Below, in pieces: positions 36,508 to 45,599 of a DNA stretch of 52,228 nucleotides. The notes under the pieces were generated by a model, which ran no database searches, was not told the origin of the DNA, and saw only the letters and a program-made list of their open reading frames with translations. This stretch comes from Gammaproteobacteria bacterium. GTDB lineage: Bacteria; Pseudomonadota; Gammaproteobacteria; Coxiellales; Coxiellaceae. How positions within the stretch are numbered: position 1 is the first letter of the stretch; each line of letters starts with the position of its first letter. The translations under genes and the position numbers were made by a program. The stretch lies in the NCBI GenBank assembly GCA_022601255.1, contig JAHZIV010000075.1, positions 1-52,228 on the forward strand, in the 5' to 3' direction.

Positions 36508-37233
36508 ATGAAAAGAATGCGCCTAATTCCTCGGCTTGATGTTAAGGGCCCAAATGTTGTTAAAGGCATACAATTAGAGGGGTTACGTATTGTTGGTGAA
36601 CCACACAAACTCGCAGTCAATTATTATCAACAAGGGGCAGATGAGTTAATCATTATTGATATTGTTGCAAGTTTATATAATAGAAACAACTTAAGTGATA
36701 TTATTGCTCATGCCGCAAAAGATATTTTTATTCCGATTACTGTTGGAGGTGGTATTAGAACTGTTGAGGATGCAGCTCATTTATTTAGAATGGGTGCAGA
36801 TAAGGTTGCAGTTAATACGGCGGCAATTAAGACCCCCGATTTATTGACGAATATTGCAAATCGATTTGGCTCTCAAAGCCTTGTTTTATCAATTGAGGCT
36901 AAGAAAAGAGGAAAATCATGGGAGGCATATATAGATAATGGACGAGAAAGAACTGATTTTGAAGTGCTGGAGTGGATAAAACAAGCGCAGACTTTGGGGG
37001 TCGGAGAAATATTATTAACATCAGTTGATCAGGAAGGTATGAGAAAGGGGTTTGATCTTGAGTTGGTTCAGCATGTTGCGGCTATAGTAACAGTTCCCTT
37101 AATTGTTTGCGGGGGTATGGGGAATGAATCACACTTGAATGAATTGGTTCAAATTGATGGTGTTGATGCCGTATCAATGGCAAGTGTTCTTCACTATGGT
37201 GAAATGACTTTAGAAGAGTTGTGCAATGTCTAG
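36508..37233 (+). CDS. HisF-like subunit of the amidotransferase (WbuZ type)
   Basis: This 241-residue (beta/alpha)8 protein is homologous to imidazole glycerol phosphate synthase cyclase subunit. The start follows the previous stop at once; GTG at 36505 is an alternative. Asp11 in 'PRLDVKG' is retained, but the second cyclase acid, Asp130 in HisF, is Glu130 here ('LSIEAKK'). 'ITVGGGIRTVEDA' and 'LLTSVDQEGMRKGFD' keep the barrel phosphate sites. No other his genes are nearby. The role is most likely to channel ammonia from the HisH-like partner to the PP-loop amidotransferase. Confidence 0.85.
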   Translation: MKRMRLIPRLDVKGPNVVKGIQLEGLRIVGEPHKLAVNYYQQGADELIIIDIVASLYNRNNLSDIIAHAAKDIFIPITVGGGIRTVEDAAHLFRMGADKVAVNTAAIKTPDLLTNIANRFGSQSLVLSIEAKKRGKSWEAYIDNGRERTDFEVLEWIKQAQTLGVGEILLTSVDQEGMRKGFDLELVQHVAAIVTVPLIVCGGMGNESHLNELVQIDGVDAVSMASVLHYGEMTLEELCNV

Positions 37234-37876
37234 AGTAGGATTAATTGATATCGGTATTGGTAATATTTTTAGCTTGCAACAAGCAGTTAAGCATCTTGGT
37301 TCTGAGCCAGTTGTGGTCAGTGAACCTCTATCATTAGACACGATTGATTTTGTCATTTTGCCTGGTGTGGGAACGTACCAGTATGCTGTTGAAAAGTTGA
37401 ATGAAAAAAAACTCGATATTTGGATTCAAGATGTGGTAGGAAAGAATATTCCATTTCTTGGTATTTGTTTAGGAATGCAGTTGTTATTTGAGAAGAGTAT
37501 AGAGGGTGGGGTGGAAACAAAAGGGCTGGAAGTTTTTCATGGTGAGGTGGTGAAGATTGAAAGGCCCGTTAGCTCAATCAAACTGCCAAATATGGGCTGG
37601 CGGTCTGTAAAGTCATTAGAAAATATTGAAACCAAAGGCCAGCTGGGTTTGGAATTTTTTAATAATAAAGAATATTACTTTATGCATTCTTATATGGTGA
37701 CGTCAGATCATAGTTTCGATGAAAGCTATATTTCTCACTATGGGGCTGTTGACATATTGGCATGCATTAGGCATGGAAATACATTTGCCACACAGTTTCA
37801 CCCTGAAAAGAGCGGTAAGAATGGTTTGGCATTACTAAATTATTTACTTAATAAAGACTGGTCGGAGTCGCAATAG
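37226..37876 (+). CDS. HisH-like glutamine amidotransferase (WbuY type)
   Basis: The 216-residue class-I glutamine amidotransferase hydrolyses glutamine to supply ammonia. Its catalytic Cys81 is in 'GICLGMQLLF'; His192 and Glu194 are in 'QFHPEKSG'. 'IDIGIGNIFSLQQAVKHLG' at the N-terminus is HisH-like. It overlaps the HisF-like gene by 8 nt and ends one base before the next gene. Linkage to the amidotransferase at 35159 rather than to histidine genes defines its role in acetamidino-sugar synthesis. Confidence 0.88.
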   Translation: MSRVGLIDIGIGNIFSLQQAVKHLGSEPVVVSEPLSLDTIDFVILPGVGTYQYAVEKLNEKKLDIWIQDVVGKNIPFLGICLGMQLLFEKSIEGGVETKGLEVFHGEVVKIERPVSSIKLPNMGWRSVKSLENIETKGQLGLEFFNNKEYYFMHSYMVTSDHSFDESYISHYGAVDILACIRHGNTFATQFHPEKSGKNGLALLNYLLNKDWSESQ

Positions 37877-37877
37877 C

Positions 37878-39566
37878 TTGAAAATAGGCGTTCTTGTAAG
37901 TTGTCATGGGGATCTGCCCATGTTGAAAGATAAATTTCAGAATAGTGATGTTGTATGGTATACCAATGAATATTGGTTGATGAGTTTAACGCTGCGACAG
38001 AAACTAAAATATTTTTATGAGCCTAGCAAGTCAACGGGGGAACACAGAGAGGCTATTCACTATTTGGTTGATCACTGGCATAGAGATCAAGATGGCATTG
38101 ACATGACGTTTGAGAATAATATTTCACAGGCACAGGTTATCAGCCAGAGTTTGAGGCTGGCATTTTCGAACATTTATAGAAACTATTTGGCAATTGTGAA
38201 CTGCTTGAAGTTAGTAGATCTTTTGTATATTTATGATGGTGAGACCGAATATCTTAAAAAACCAGCAAAATACTTTCACGAAAAAATACGATGGTATACA
38301 TCTAAAAGCCAGAAAGAAACTAATTTCTTATTGGCGTCATCACCTGCTAGGACTCGATTTGAAAGACATCCTGAGATTCACAGGCTGTCGAAAGTTGCCC
38401 GGGTCGTTCAGAAGTTCTTTATAAATATGTGTAAGCGAAAACGCCGTACATTGGTTATTTCAGACTGGACGTATGCAAAAATAATGAAAAAGAACTCGAA
38501 TGTTTTGGTGCTTAATTGCTTATGCCCGTGGAAGGGTTATTATTTCAAATTGCCAGAGAATATAGAGAATGTATTTCCATCTAGCCCTGACTCATCACTG
38601 TTGAGTAGTGAGAGGTTAAATAATATTTTAGAGCAGAAAAATATTTTATGGGATGAGGCGCTGATAGAACTTTTTTCATCTGAAATTCTAGATCGATATA
38701 ATGAGGCTTGTTCACATGTGAACAGGGCTTATGCAATTTTCAGCGAGCTGCTCGATTATTACGAACCTGATAATATAGTTGTCCCGTATGAGACGCACTT
38801 TGCATATGTGACTTTATTATACTTGGCAAGATCTAGAAACATTCGTACCTATTTGTGTGTTGACGGCTCGTATATTATCCAAGATGACTATTGGTTTTAT
38901 AAGGACCAGAACAATAAGTCTTATTTGTTTGATTATTTCTTTGCATTTGGCCAGGTGACAGTAGATTATTTTATTAATCAGGGTATAAGTGAGGCTCAAG
39001 TCCTAAAAATAAAGTCACCTTTACTTTCATACTTTTCACCTAAAAAACAGCCCCAAGAGTTGTTTGATGCAATTGTAATGTATCCTGTGCAGACAGTTGT
39101 AAATAACCCTGAAGGGCGAGAAGATTATTCTATTCAGTATGTTAAAGAAGTATTAGAGTGTCTCGTATCTTTGGGTCATGATCGTATTGGTTTAAAGATG
39201 AAGTCTAATTTATTTAATGAGTCAATGAGAGAGTTTTTGAAAAATTATTTTGGTGAGTTGTTTTTGAAAGTGGAAATGCTCACTGGGAGAACTTATGAAT
39301 TTATAAATGAGACATCTATGGTCATAGGTTATATCGGAACTGCCATATTTGAAACAATTTATGCCGGGAAAGCGTATTATATATATGAGCCAGTAGAAAA
39401 TGGCGCAGATGATGAGCATGTTTATTCGTCGTTATTTATCAATTCTTCTGCGATAGCGCGAAGTGTGTTAGAGCTCAAGAATAATATCGTGAGTGGCAAT
39501 AAGGTAAAAGCAGATTTCAATTATTTGTTTGATGGTGCAAAAATTAGTGATTATGAGTTTTCATGA
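37878..39566 (+). CDS. Unknown, candidate GT-B glycosyltransferase of the nonulosonate cluster
   Basis: The 562-residue product from TTG 37878 is not recognised as a named family. It is soluble, without membrane segments. A GT-B-like C-terminal half is suggested by 'AIVMYPVQTVVNN', 'RIGLKMKSNLFN' and 'TSMVIGYIGTAIFETIYAGKAYYIYEP', the last resembling the donor-site helix of sialyl-, capsule- and CDP-glycerol-type transferases. The position directly after the CMP-Leg genes makes a transfer role attractive. The N-terminal 'GVLVSCHGDL' resembles other surface-glycan proteins. Function remains inference. Confidence 0.5.
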   Translation: MKIGVLVSCHGDLPMLKDKFQNSDVVWYTNEYWLMSLTLRQKLKYFYEPSKSTGEHREAIHYLVDHWHRDQDGIDMTFENNISQAQVISQSLRLAFSNIYRNYLAIVNCLKLVDLLYIYDGETEYLKKPAKYFHEKIRWYTSKSQKETNFLLASSPARTRFERHPEIHRLSKVARVVQKFFINMCKRKRRTLVISDWTYAKIMKKNSNVLVLNCLCPWKGYYFKLPENIENVFPSSPDSSLLSSERLNNILEQKNILWDEALIELFSSEILDRYNEACSHVNRAYAIFSELLDYYEPDNIVVPYETHFAYVTLLYLARSRNIRTYLCVDGSYIIQDDYWFYKDQNNKSYLFDYFFAFGQVTVDYFINQGISEAQVLKIKSPLLSYFSPKKQPQELFDAIVMYPVQTVVNNPEGREDYSIQYVKEVLECLVSLGHDRIGLKMKSNLFNESMREFLKNYFGELFLKVEMLTGRTYEFINETSMVIGYIGTAIFETIYAGKAYYIYEPVENGADDEHVYSSLFINSSAIARSVLELKNNIVSGNKVKADFNYLFDGAKISDYEFS

Positions 39567-39628
39567 TCCAGAATAAAATCTAGTTATGTTTGTGGTGGGG
39601 CAATGGTGTGAAGCAGGAAACTAAAAGT

Positions 39629-42004
39629 ATGAAACATGCATATATTTTGGGGGCAGGTCCGGTTGGTTTGGTGACAGCGTGGAAGTTATTAGAGAATGGC
39701 TATAAAGTAGAAATCTATGAAAGATTAGATAGGGTCGGTGGGATGTGCCGGACCTGGCGTTGGGGTGATTTTCTTGTTGATACTGGGCCGCATATTTATC
39801 ATACTCCAGATAAGTGTTTAGCAGATTTTTGGGAAAAAGAGTTCGGTGATTTATTTATTAAGGGCGATTTTTGGTGTAAGAACGTGAGAGGAGAAACTTT
39901 TGATGAGTATTGGGATTATCCTCTATCTTGGGAAAGTATTTCAAAATTTCCAGAGCAGTTGAAAAGTCAGGTGATTAGTGAGCTGGACTCTCTTGATGAG
40001 GAGAAAAAGGCTCGTGCAACCAATTATACTGAATATATGGACGCACAGGTTGGTCCTACTCTAAGAAAAATGTTTTTTGAAACATATCCTCAGAAAATTT
40101 GGGGAATAACGACAGATGAGATGACACCTGATTGGGCGCCAAAAAGAATAGAGTTCAGGCAAAAAATAACACCCTTTTACCATAATCAATGGAATGCAGT
40201 TGGTAAATATGGGACAGGGTGTATCTATGAGCGTATCGCTGAAAAAATAAAAGAACTAGGGGGGATTATTCATCTGGGGTGCTCTGTAACGGGCATGGAT
40301 CACAGTAATAATACCATTAATACTATACACCTCGATAATAAAAAAATTATCAATGTAGAGAATGATATCATTATTTCTAGCTTGCCTATTACTTTGACGG
40401 CTCGCTTTCTAGGTAATCATACACCGTTAAAATTTAGAGGAATTTGTTCAATCTATCTTGCATATGAAAAAGAAAGTATTCTTCCAGAAGGTGTTCATTG
40501 GCTTTATTATGGGTCAGATGATATTAATTTTAATCGTGTAACCGAGCCTAAAAAGCTCTCGCCATATGTTGCGCCTAAAGATAAAACATACATTACAGTG
40601 GAGGTGACATTTTCACAAGGGGATGAGATTGACTCCTTGAGTGAAGAGGTGTTAATCACTAGGATTAGTGAGCAGGTTGAGAAAGTGGGTTTGGCTAATA
40701 AAGATCAAGTTATTGGGGCAAGTATCAATAAAGAAAGGTTTGTTTATCCAGTTAATTATAAAGGTTACCAACAAGACCTTACTCAAGCTAAAGCGACAGT
40801 TAGTCGTTATCAACAACTCTACTCAATTGGAACCGGGGGTGATTATAATTATGCAGATAGTCAGATCTTGTTTCATAAGGCTTTTGATACAGTTGATATA
40901 CTTACTGGAAATAATTCACAATATACTGGTGTTATAAGGGAAACACCTAAAAGTCAATTAAACCCAAAGGTAATGTTTAACAGAATGGTGGGAGAAGGCC
41001 ATCCAGCATATATTGTTGCTGAGGGTGGAATGAACCATAACGGTAGTTTAAGGCTTGCAAAGCAACTTATAGATGAAGCAGTTAGGACCGGGTGTGATGC
41101 AATAAAGTTTCAAACTTTTTTGCCCGACTCGCGTATATCGAACAAAGTGAAAAGTATCAATTATGCTGAGACTGTGATTGGCCTTGAAGAGACATTAGCT
41201 CAAATATTTAATCGTTTAGCGATGCCTTTCGATAAGCAGAAAATATTGTTTGATTATGCTCGGGAGAAAGGTATTGAAATATTCTCAACACCTTTTGATA
41301 AGGCAAGTGTTGACTTTCTTGAGACGATGAATGTTAATCTTTATAAAATTGCATCTATGGATCTCACAAATTTGCCTTTAATAGAGTATGTTGCTAAAAC
41401 AGGCAAGCCGATGATTCTATCTACGGGTATGTCAACTTTAGGTCAAGTTGAGGAGGCTGTGAATATCGTTCAGAAAGTTGGTAATTCTAATGTGGTGTTG
41501 TTGCATTGCAATTCGTCTTACCCTGCGTCACCATCAGAAATGAATTTAAATGCCATCAATACACTGAAAAAATGTTTTAATGTTCCAGTAGGTTTGTCTG
41601 ACCATACTTTTGGGTTATTTGTGGCACATACAGCATTAGCAATGGGGGCAGATGTCATAGAGCGCCACTTTACACTAGATCGTACGATGGAAGGGCCAGA
41701 TCATATTCTTTCATCTGAACCCGAAGAACTTTCTGAACTTGTGTTGATGGCAAAAAAGATACCGCAGATTATGGGTGATGGGGTAAAAAGAATTCAGGGT
41801 AATGAGTTTGAGACATTGAATACACAAAGAAAAAGCCTATATGCTGCTGTTGATATCAATATTGGTGAAATTATTACTGAAGATAAAATAGTGATTAAAG
41901 GACCTGGCGGTGGGCTCTTGCCTAAATATAAAGATATAATTGTTGGTCGGAAAGCTAATAATAAAGTGGAGGCGGATTTTCCAATTACTTGGGATGTTAT
42001 ATAA
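39629..42004 (+). CDS. Fusion: UDP-galactopyranose-mutase-like flavoprotein plus NeuB-type synthase
   Basis: From ATG 39629, with AGGA about 10 nt upstream, the protein is 791 residues. Residues 1-~440 form an FAD-binding oxidoreductase with the dinucleotide motif GAGPVG (8-13), 'RVGGMCRTW' and 'GPHIYHT' (~53-59), the last resembling UDP-galactopyranose mutase. Residues ~455-791 are a complete NeuB: 'VAEGGMNHNGSL' (~464), 'AIKFQTF', 'KIASMDLTNLP', 'LSTGMSTLG', 'HCNSSYPASPSEMNL', 'SDHTFG', 'ERHFTLDRTMEGPDH' and a SAF tail. I know of no standard pathway with this fusion. The sugar is unknown. An ATG-less start at 39590 would add 13 residues. Confidence 0.82.
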   Translation: MKHAYILGAGPVGLVTAWKLLENGYKVEIYERLDRVGGMCRTWRWGDFLVDTGPHIYHTPDKCLADFWEKEFGDLFIKGDFWCKNVRGETFDEYWDYPLSWESISKFPEQLKSQVISELDSLDEEKKARATNYTEYMDAQVGPTLRKMFFETYPQKIWGITTDEMTPDWAPKRIEFRQKITPFYHNQWNAVGKYGTGCIYERIAEKIKELGGIIHLGCSVTGMDHSNNTINTIHLDNKKIINVENDIIISSLPITLTARFLGNHTPLKFRGICSIYLAYEKESILPEGVHWLYYGSDDINFNRVTEPKKLSPYVAPKDKTYITVEVTFSQGDEIDSLSEEVLITRISEQVEKVGLANKDQVIGASINKERFVYPVNYKGYQQDLTQAKATVSRYQQLYSIGTGGDYNYADSQILFHKAFDTVDILTGNNSQYTGVIRETPKSQLNPKVMFNRMVGEGHPAYIVAEGGMNHNGSLRLAKQLIDEAVRTGCDAIKFQTFLPDSRISNKVKSINYAETVIGLEETLAQIFNRLAMPFDKQKILFDYAREKGIEIFSTPFDKASVDFLETMNVNLYKIASMDLTNLPLIEYVAKTGKPMILSTGMSTLGQVEEAVNIVQKVGNSNVVLLHCNSSYPASPSEMNLNAINTLKKCFNVPVGLSDHTFGLFVAHTALAMGADVIERHFTLDRTMEGPDHILSSEPEELSELVLMAKKIPQIMGDGVKRIQGNEFETLNTQRKSLYAAVDINIGEIITEDKIVIKGPGGGLLPKYKDIIVGRKANNKVEADFPITWDVI

Positions 42005-43060
42005 GTGGGGATGCTTGCAGAAAAAATAACGAAGCAATTAGATGTGATTCTGAATATCGCTGCAAAAGGTAATAAAAAATCAGGGTTCGTAATAGGTAAT
42101 ACAGCTAAAAATGTGGGCTTTACATCTTATACGACGCCTATTCGAAATATGCATTTAATGGTTATTGGTGGCGCCATTGTTTATTCAGAAGAAGAAGCTA
42201 TTGAGATTGCAAAAATAGTTGATGGTAGAGTCGAATATGTTTTAGTTGATGCTGAGAAAAAAATAGCAGATAAAGATTCTAAAACAGGAGAGCCTGGTAA
42301 TATTGAGCGTGAAGTGAGGGAGGCAATTAAGCAATCAAAGTTGTGGACATTTAAAGGGAATGACCTGTCTGTTGAGGCTGCCGATACACTGCTTTCTAAA
42401 CTACTAGATCATTCAATCAGAGGTGTTGGCGGGAAGAGGATTGCAATAATTGGTTGTGGAAATTTAGGCAGTAAACTAGCATTAAAATTAGTTGAGCGAG
42501 GGGCTAATGTTTTCGTTACAAGGAGGAATAAAAGAAAATTAGAGACAATTGTAGCGGCTCTTAATACAATTAAGCCCATTTATACAATAGCAACTGTGCA
42601 AGCTTATGAAAATAATATTGATGCGTGTAAAGATGCTGATATTGTAGTAGGAGCAACACAGGGGGAGCCTGTTATTTGTGAGTCAATAGTAGACAGCCTT
42701 AAGGAAGGCGCTATTATTATTGATATTGGGAAAGGAAGTATTAAAAAAGAAGCTATTGCTCTTGCTCATAAATCAAAACATTCAGTTTATCGTTTAGATG
42801 TATCTTGTGCTTTTGCTGGAGTTGTTGCTAAGTTGATGATGATGGAGCAAATATTTACGAATCAGATGGGAAGGCGTAAGTATCGTGACCAGTATATTGT
42901 TTCTGGAGGTATTATGGGCGAGAGAGGAGATATTGTTGTTGATGACATTAATAACCCAAAGCAGATTTATGGTATTGCTGATGGTAGCGGTGATTTCATG
43001 TCCAAACAAGAATTAAAAGAGATTGATAGTATTGATTTATTAAATACGGAGAAATTATGA
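42005..43060 (+). CDS. Rossmann-fold NAD(P)-dependent dehydrogenase of unknown function
   Basis: The 351-residue protein has a clear dinucleotide motif, 'RIAIIGCGNLGSKLALKLVERGANV', around residues 145-170. An N-terminal catalytic-domain-like region and a C-terminal segment ('VYRLDVSCAFAGVVAKLMMMEQIFT') surround it. The layout recalls shikimate/alanine dehydrogenase or S-adenosylhomocysteinase-like two-domain folds, but no named family is certain. It starts with GTG at 42005 (or ATG at 42011). Its end overlaps the NeuB-SpsF gene by 4 nt, so its product probably works on the same second sugar. Confidence 0.6.
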   Translation: MGMLAEKITKQLDVILNIAAKGNKKSGFVIGNTAKNVGFTSYTTPIRNMHLMVIGGAIVYSEEEAIEIAKIVDGRVEYVLVDAEKKIADKDSKTGEPGNIEREVREAIKQSKLWTFKGNDLSVEAADTLLSKLLDHSIRGVGGKRIAIIGCGNLGSKLALKLVERGANVFVTRRNKRKLETIVAALNTIKPIYTIATVQAYENNIDACKDADIVVGATQGEPVICESIVDSLKEGAIIIDIGKGSIKKEAIALAHKSKHSVYRLDVSCAFAGVVAKLMMMEQIFTNQMGRRKYRDQYIVSGGIMGERGDIVVDDINNPKQIYGIADGSGDFMSKQELKEIDSIDLLNTEKL

Positions 43061-44853
43061 AAATAACTTATGAGGAGTTGGGGCCCGGTAATCCAGCCAT
43101 TATCGCAGAGTTCGCGTGTGGTCATGAGGGAAAAATAGACCAATTCTTTCAGCTAGTTGATAGTGCTAAACGTTGTGGCGTCAATATTATTAAGTCACAA
43201 ATTTTCATTCCGGAAGAGCGAGCTACTCCTGAGCACCCGGAATGGAAGGTTTTTAATGATCTTTGTTTTACGGAAAGCGAATGGAGAGATATAGCTCAAT
43301 ATGTGAAGAAGCAGAAAATCTATTTTTTTGCTGATATTTTTGGTGAAAGAGGGCTTGAAATTGCGCGAGCCGTGCAGGTTGATGGGTATAAAGTTCATTC
43401 TGAAGACTTATTGAATTATCATTTTATAGCAGAGGTTTTGAGGGATGACAAGATAACGCTTATTGGTGTAGGCGGAGCACATAGAGTAGAAATTTATGAG
43501 TTATTACTGTATCTGAAGAAAAACAATCTAAGTAAAAATATTGTTCTTATGCCGGGAGTTCAAACCTTTCCTACGCCAGTAGAGTGTCATTCATTAGAAG
43601 AAATTTCTGATTTATATAACAAGTATGGACGCTCTTTCAACGTTAAGGTTGGTTGTGCAGATCATATAGATGGGAGTTTTGATCTTGCGGCAATATTTCC
43701 CATGATGGCTTTGTCAGAGGGCGCATGCCTTCTTGAAAAGCATTTTACCGTGAATAGAGAGGTAAAGTGGGAGGACTATGAATCTGCGCTTGGAGAGGAA
43801 GAGTTTATGTCATTTGTCTCAATGGTAAAAAAAACATCTCCTTGGTTTAACAGAGTTGGTCATCTTACTGATTCTGAGAAAAAGTATAGGAAAAGATTCA
43901 AAAAGACACCAACTTTTGTAAAGGCAAAGAAAAGCAATGACGTTATGTCAACACAAGATTTCAGATATACAAAAAGTGCTGAAATAAAGGTTCCACTCTC
44001 AAGTGCTCAAATAGAGAACTCAAGACTTGTGGCAGATGTTAAAGGGGGTGAGTATATAAGGTCGGGATTGTTTCATCAAAAAGTTGGAGCAGTAATTGTG
44101 GTTAGATGTAATTCGACGCGATTACTAAATAAAGCGCTATTACCAATTTGTCAAAAAGAATCAATTGTTTGGTTAATAGATAGAATCAAGCGCTGTGAGA
44201 ATATTTCAACGATTATTCTAGCTACCTCAACCGATGAGTCAGACGACAAGCTAGAAGAAATAGCGCTCAGAGAGGGTATTTGTTGTTTCCGGGGTGACGC
44301 CGATAATGTTTCTGAGCGTATTTTTAAGAGTGCGTCTGTACATTCTTTAGACCATATTGTTCGAATTACTGGAGATGATTTGGTTAGGGATGAGGTGATG
44401 ATTGATCGGGCAATTGCATCACATCTTAATTCTTCTTGTGATGTTACGATAACTACTAATATGCCTTATGGCTGTCAAACAGAGATTTTTTCCTATCGGA
44501 CAATAAAAACAATATATGAGACAGTAGTAATAGCAAGAAATACAGAATACCTCGAGTGGTTTTTGCAGAATGATAGGTTATTTAGCGTTAATTTTGAGAA
44601 GTCAAATTATACATTTGATCCGCAGCTAAGATTGACATTGGATTATGAAGAGGACCTGGAATTTTTTGAAACGGTATTTAAATCATTGAGAACACGTTAC
44701 AAGAATTTTACACTACAACAGCTACTGGACTGGGTAGAAGAAAATCCATCTGTTTTGGATATAAATAAATTTAAAATGCCTAAATATAAGTTAACAAAAA
44801 CGAAGAATGGTATGTATGAAAGTGATGAACTTGAGTTGAAATTAGAGATTTAG
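43057..44853 (+). CDS. Fusion: divergent NeuB-type synthase plus SpsF-like cytidylyltransferase
   Basis: Residues 1-~300 resemble NeuB. The substrate loop is 'AEFACGHEGKI' instead of the usual A-G-x-N-H-N-G, and 'IKSQIFIP' replaces KFQTF. 'GCADHIDGSFD' and 'LEKHFTVNREVKWEDYESAL' keep the DHxxG and EKHFT core. Residues ~342-598 match SpsF-type cytidylyltransferases: 'VGAVIVVRCNSTRLLNKALLPI' and 'IILATSTDESDDKLEEIA', then 'CCFRGDADNVSERI'. The whole could make and CMP-activate a sialic-acid-like sugar in one chain. The divergent loop means the substrate is probably not ManNAc-type or Leg precursor. Assignment is by motif, not experiment. Confidence 0.78.
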   Translation: MKITYEELGPGNPAIIAEFACGHEGKIDQFFQLVDSAKRCGVNIIKSQIFIPEERATPEHPEWKVFNDLCFTESEWRDIAQYVKKQKIYFFADIFGERGLEIARAVQVDGYKVHSEDLLNYHFIAEVLRDDKITLIGVGGAHRVEIYELLLYLKKNNLSKNIVLMPGVQTFPTPVECHSLEEISDLYNKYGRSFNVKVGCADHIDGSFDLAAIFPMMALSEGACLLEKHFTVNREVKWEDYESALGEEEFMSFVSMVKKTSPWFNRVGHLTDSEKKYRKRFKKTPTFVKAKKSNDVMSTQDFRYTKSAEIKVPLSSAQIENSRLVADVKGGEYIRSGLFHQKVGAVIVVRCNSTRLLNKALLPICQKESIVWLIDRIKRCENISTIILATSTDESDDKLEEIALREGICCFRGDADNVSERIFKSASVHSLDHIVRITGDDLVRDEVMIDRAIASHLNSSCDVTITTNMPYGCQTEIFSYRTIKTIYETVVIARNTEYLEWFLQNDRLFSVNFEKSNYTFDPQLRLTLDYEEDLEFFETVFKSLRTRYKNFTLQQLLDWVEENPSVLDINKFKMPKYKLTKTKNGMYESDELELKLEI

Positions 44854-44876
44854 CAAAAAAGGATGAGGAAAGGTTA

Positions 44877-45599
44877 TTGAAATTGAAAGCAGCAATTGTA
44901 ACTGGCTGTGAAGGTCAGATTGGTCAAGTGATTGTGAATGTATTAAAAGAACAAGGGTATTTTGTTATAGGATTTGATCTTGTCGATGCCACAAAGGCTG
45001 CTCAGTTAGATGAATTCTATAAAGTCGATATCACTTGTGCCGACCAAATTAGACTTGCTTTGCAACAAATTATTGCACCTATAGGGCTGTTGATTAATAA
45101 CGCCGGAGTGTCTGTGTTTACCAAGTTTGAGGATAGAAAGCCGGAAGAAATCTCATATGTGCTTGATGTAAATATAAAGGGCACAATTCTCATGACGCAA
45201 GCGGTATTCAATAATTATTTCAAAAAACAAAAGGATGGGTGTATTGTGAATATTGGCTCCATTTATGGGGTTTGTTCTGGTGATATGCGGCTCTATAGAG
45301 AAGGAGATAGGCGAACGCCTGAAGTGTATGGTGCGTCGAAAGCTGCAGTTATAAATCTAACAAAATATTTTTCTACATATATGGCGCCATATAATGTTCG
45401 GGTCAATTGTATATCCCCAGGAGGTGTTTTTAATAAACAGGACAAAGAGTTCGTGGAAAAGTACTCTAATAAAGTACCAATGGGTAGGATGGCGCATGAT
45501 TATGAGTTAGTAAGCACATTACGTTATCTAATTAATGATGAGTCAACGTATGTGACAGGACAAAATATTGTTGTGGATGGGGGGTTTACTGCATGGTAA
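44877..45599 (+). CDS. Short-chain dehydrogenase, paralogue of the PtmA-like SDR
   Basis: The 240-residue SDR has 'AIVTGCEGQIGQVIV', 'LLINNAG', Ser-Ile-Tyr in 'NIGSIYGVC', the catalytic YGASK and 'VRVNCISPGGVF', close to the SDR at 34359. The start is TTG 44877 behind AGGAAAGG. It is coupled to the DegT aminotransferase by a 7-nt overlap. It probably oxidises or reduces an intermediate of the second nonulosonate-like sugar. Confidence 0.8.
   Translation: MKLKAAIVTGCEGQIGQVIVNVLKEQGYFVIGFDLVDATKAAQLDEFYKVDITCADQIRLALQQIIAPIGLLINNAGVSVFTKFEDRKPEEISYVLDVNIKGTILMTQAVFNNYFKKQKDGCIVNIGSIYGVCSGDMRLYREGDRRTPEVYGASKAAVINLTKYFSTYMAPYNVRVNCISPGGVFNKQDKEFVEKYSNKVPMGRMAHDYELVSTLRYLINDESTYVTGQNIVVDGGFTAW

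Noticed and set aside
36508-37876. HisF and HisH as part of histidine biosynthesis
   Set aside because: No other his gene is near, the second cyclase Asp is Glu, and a PP-loop sugar amidotransferase directly precedes them.
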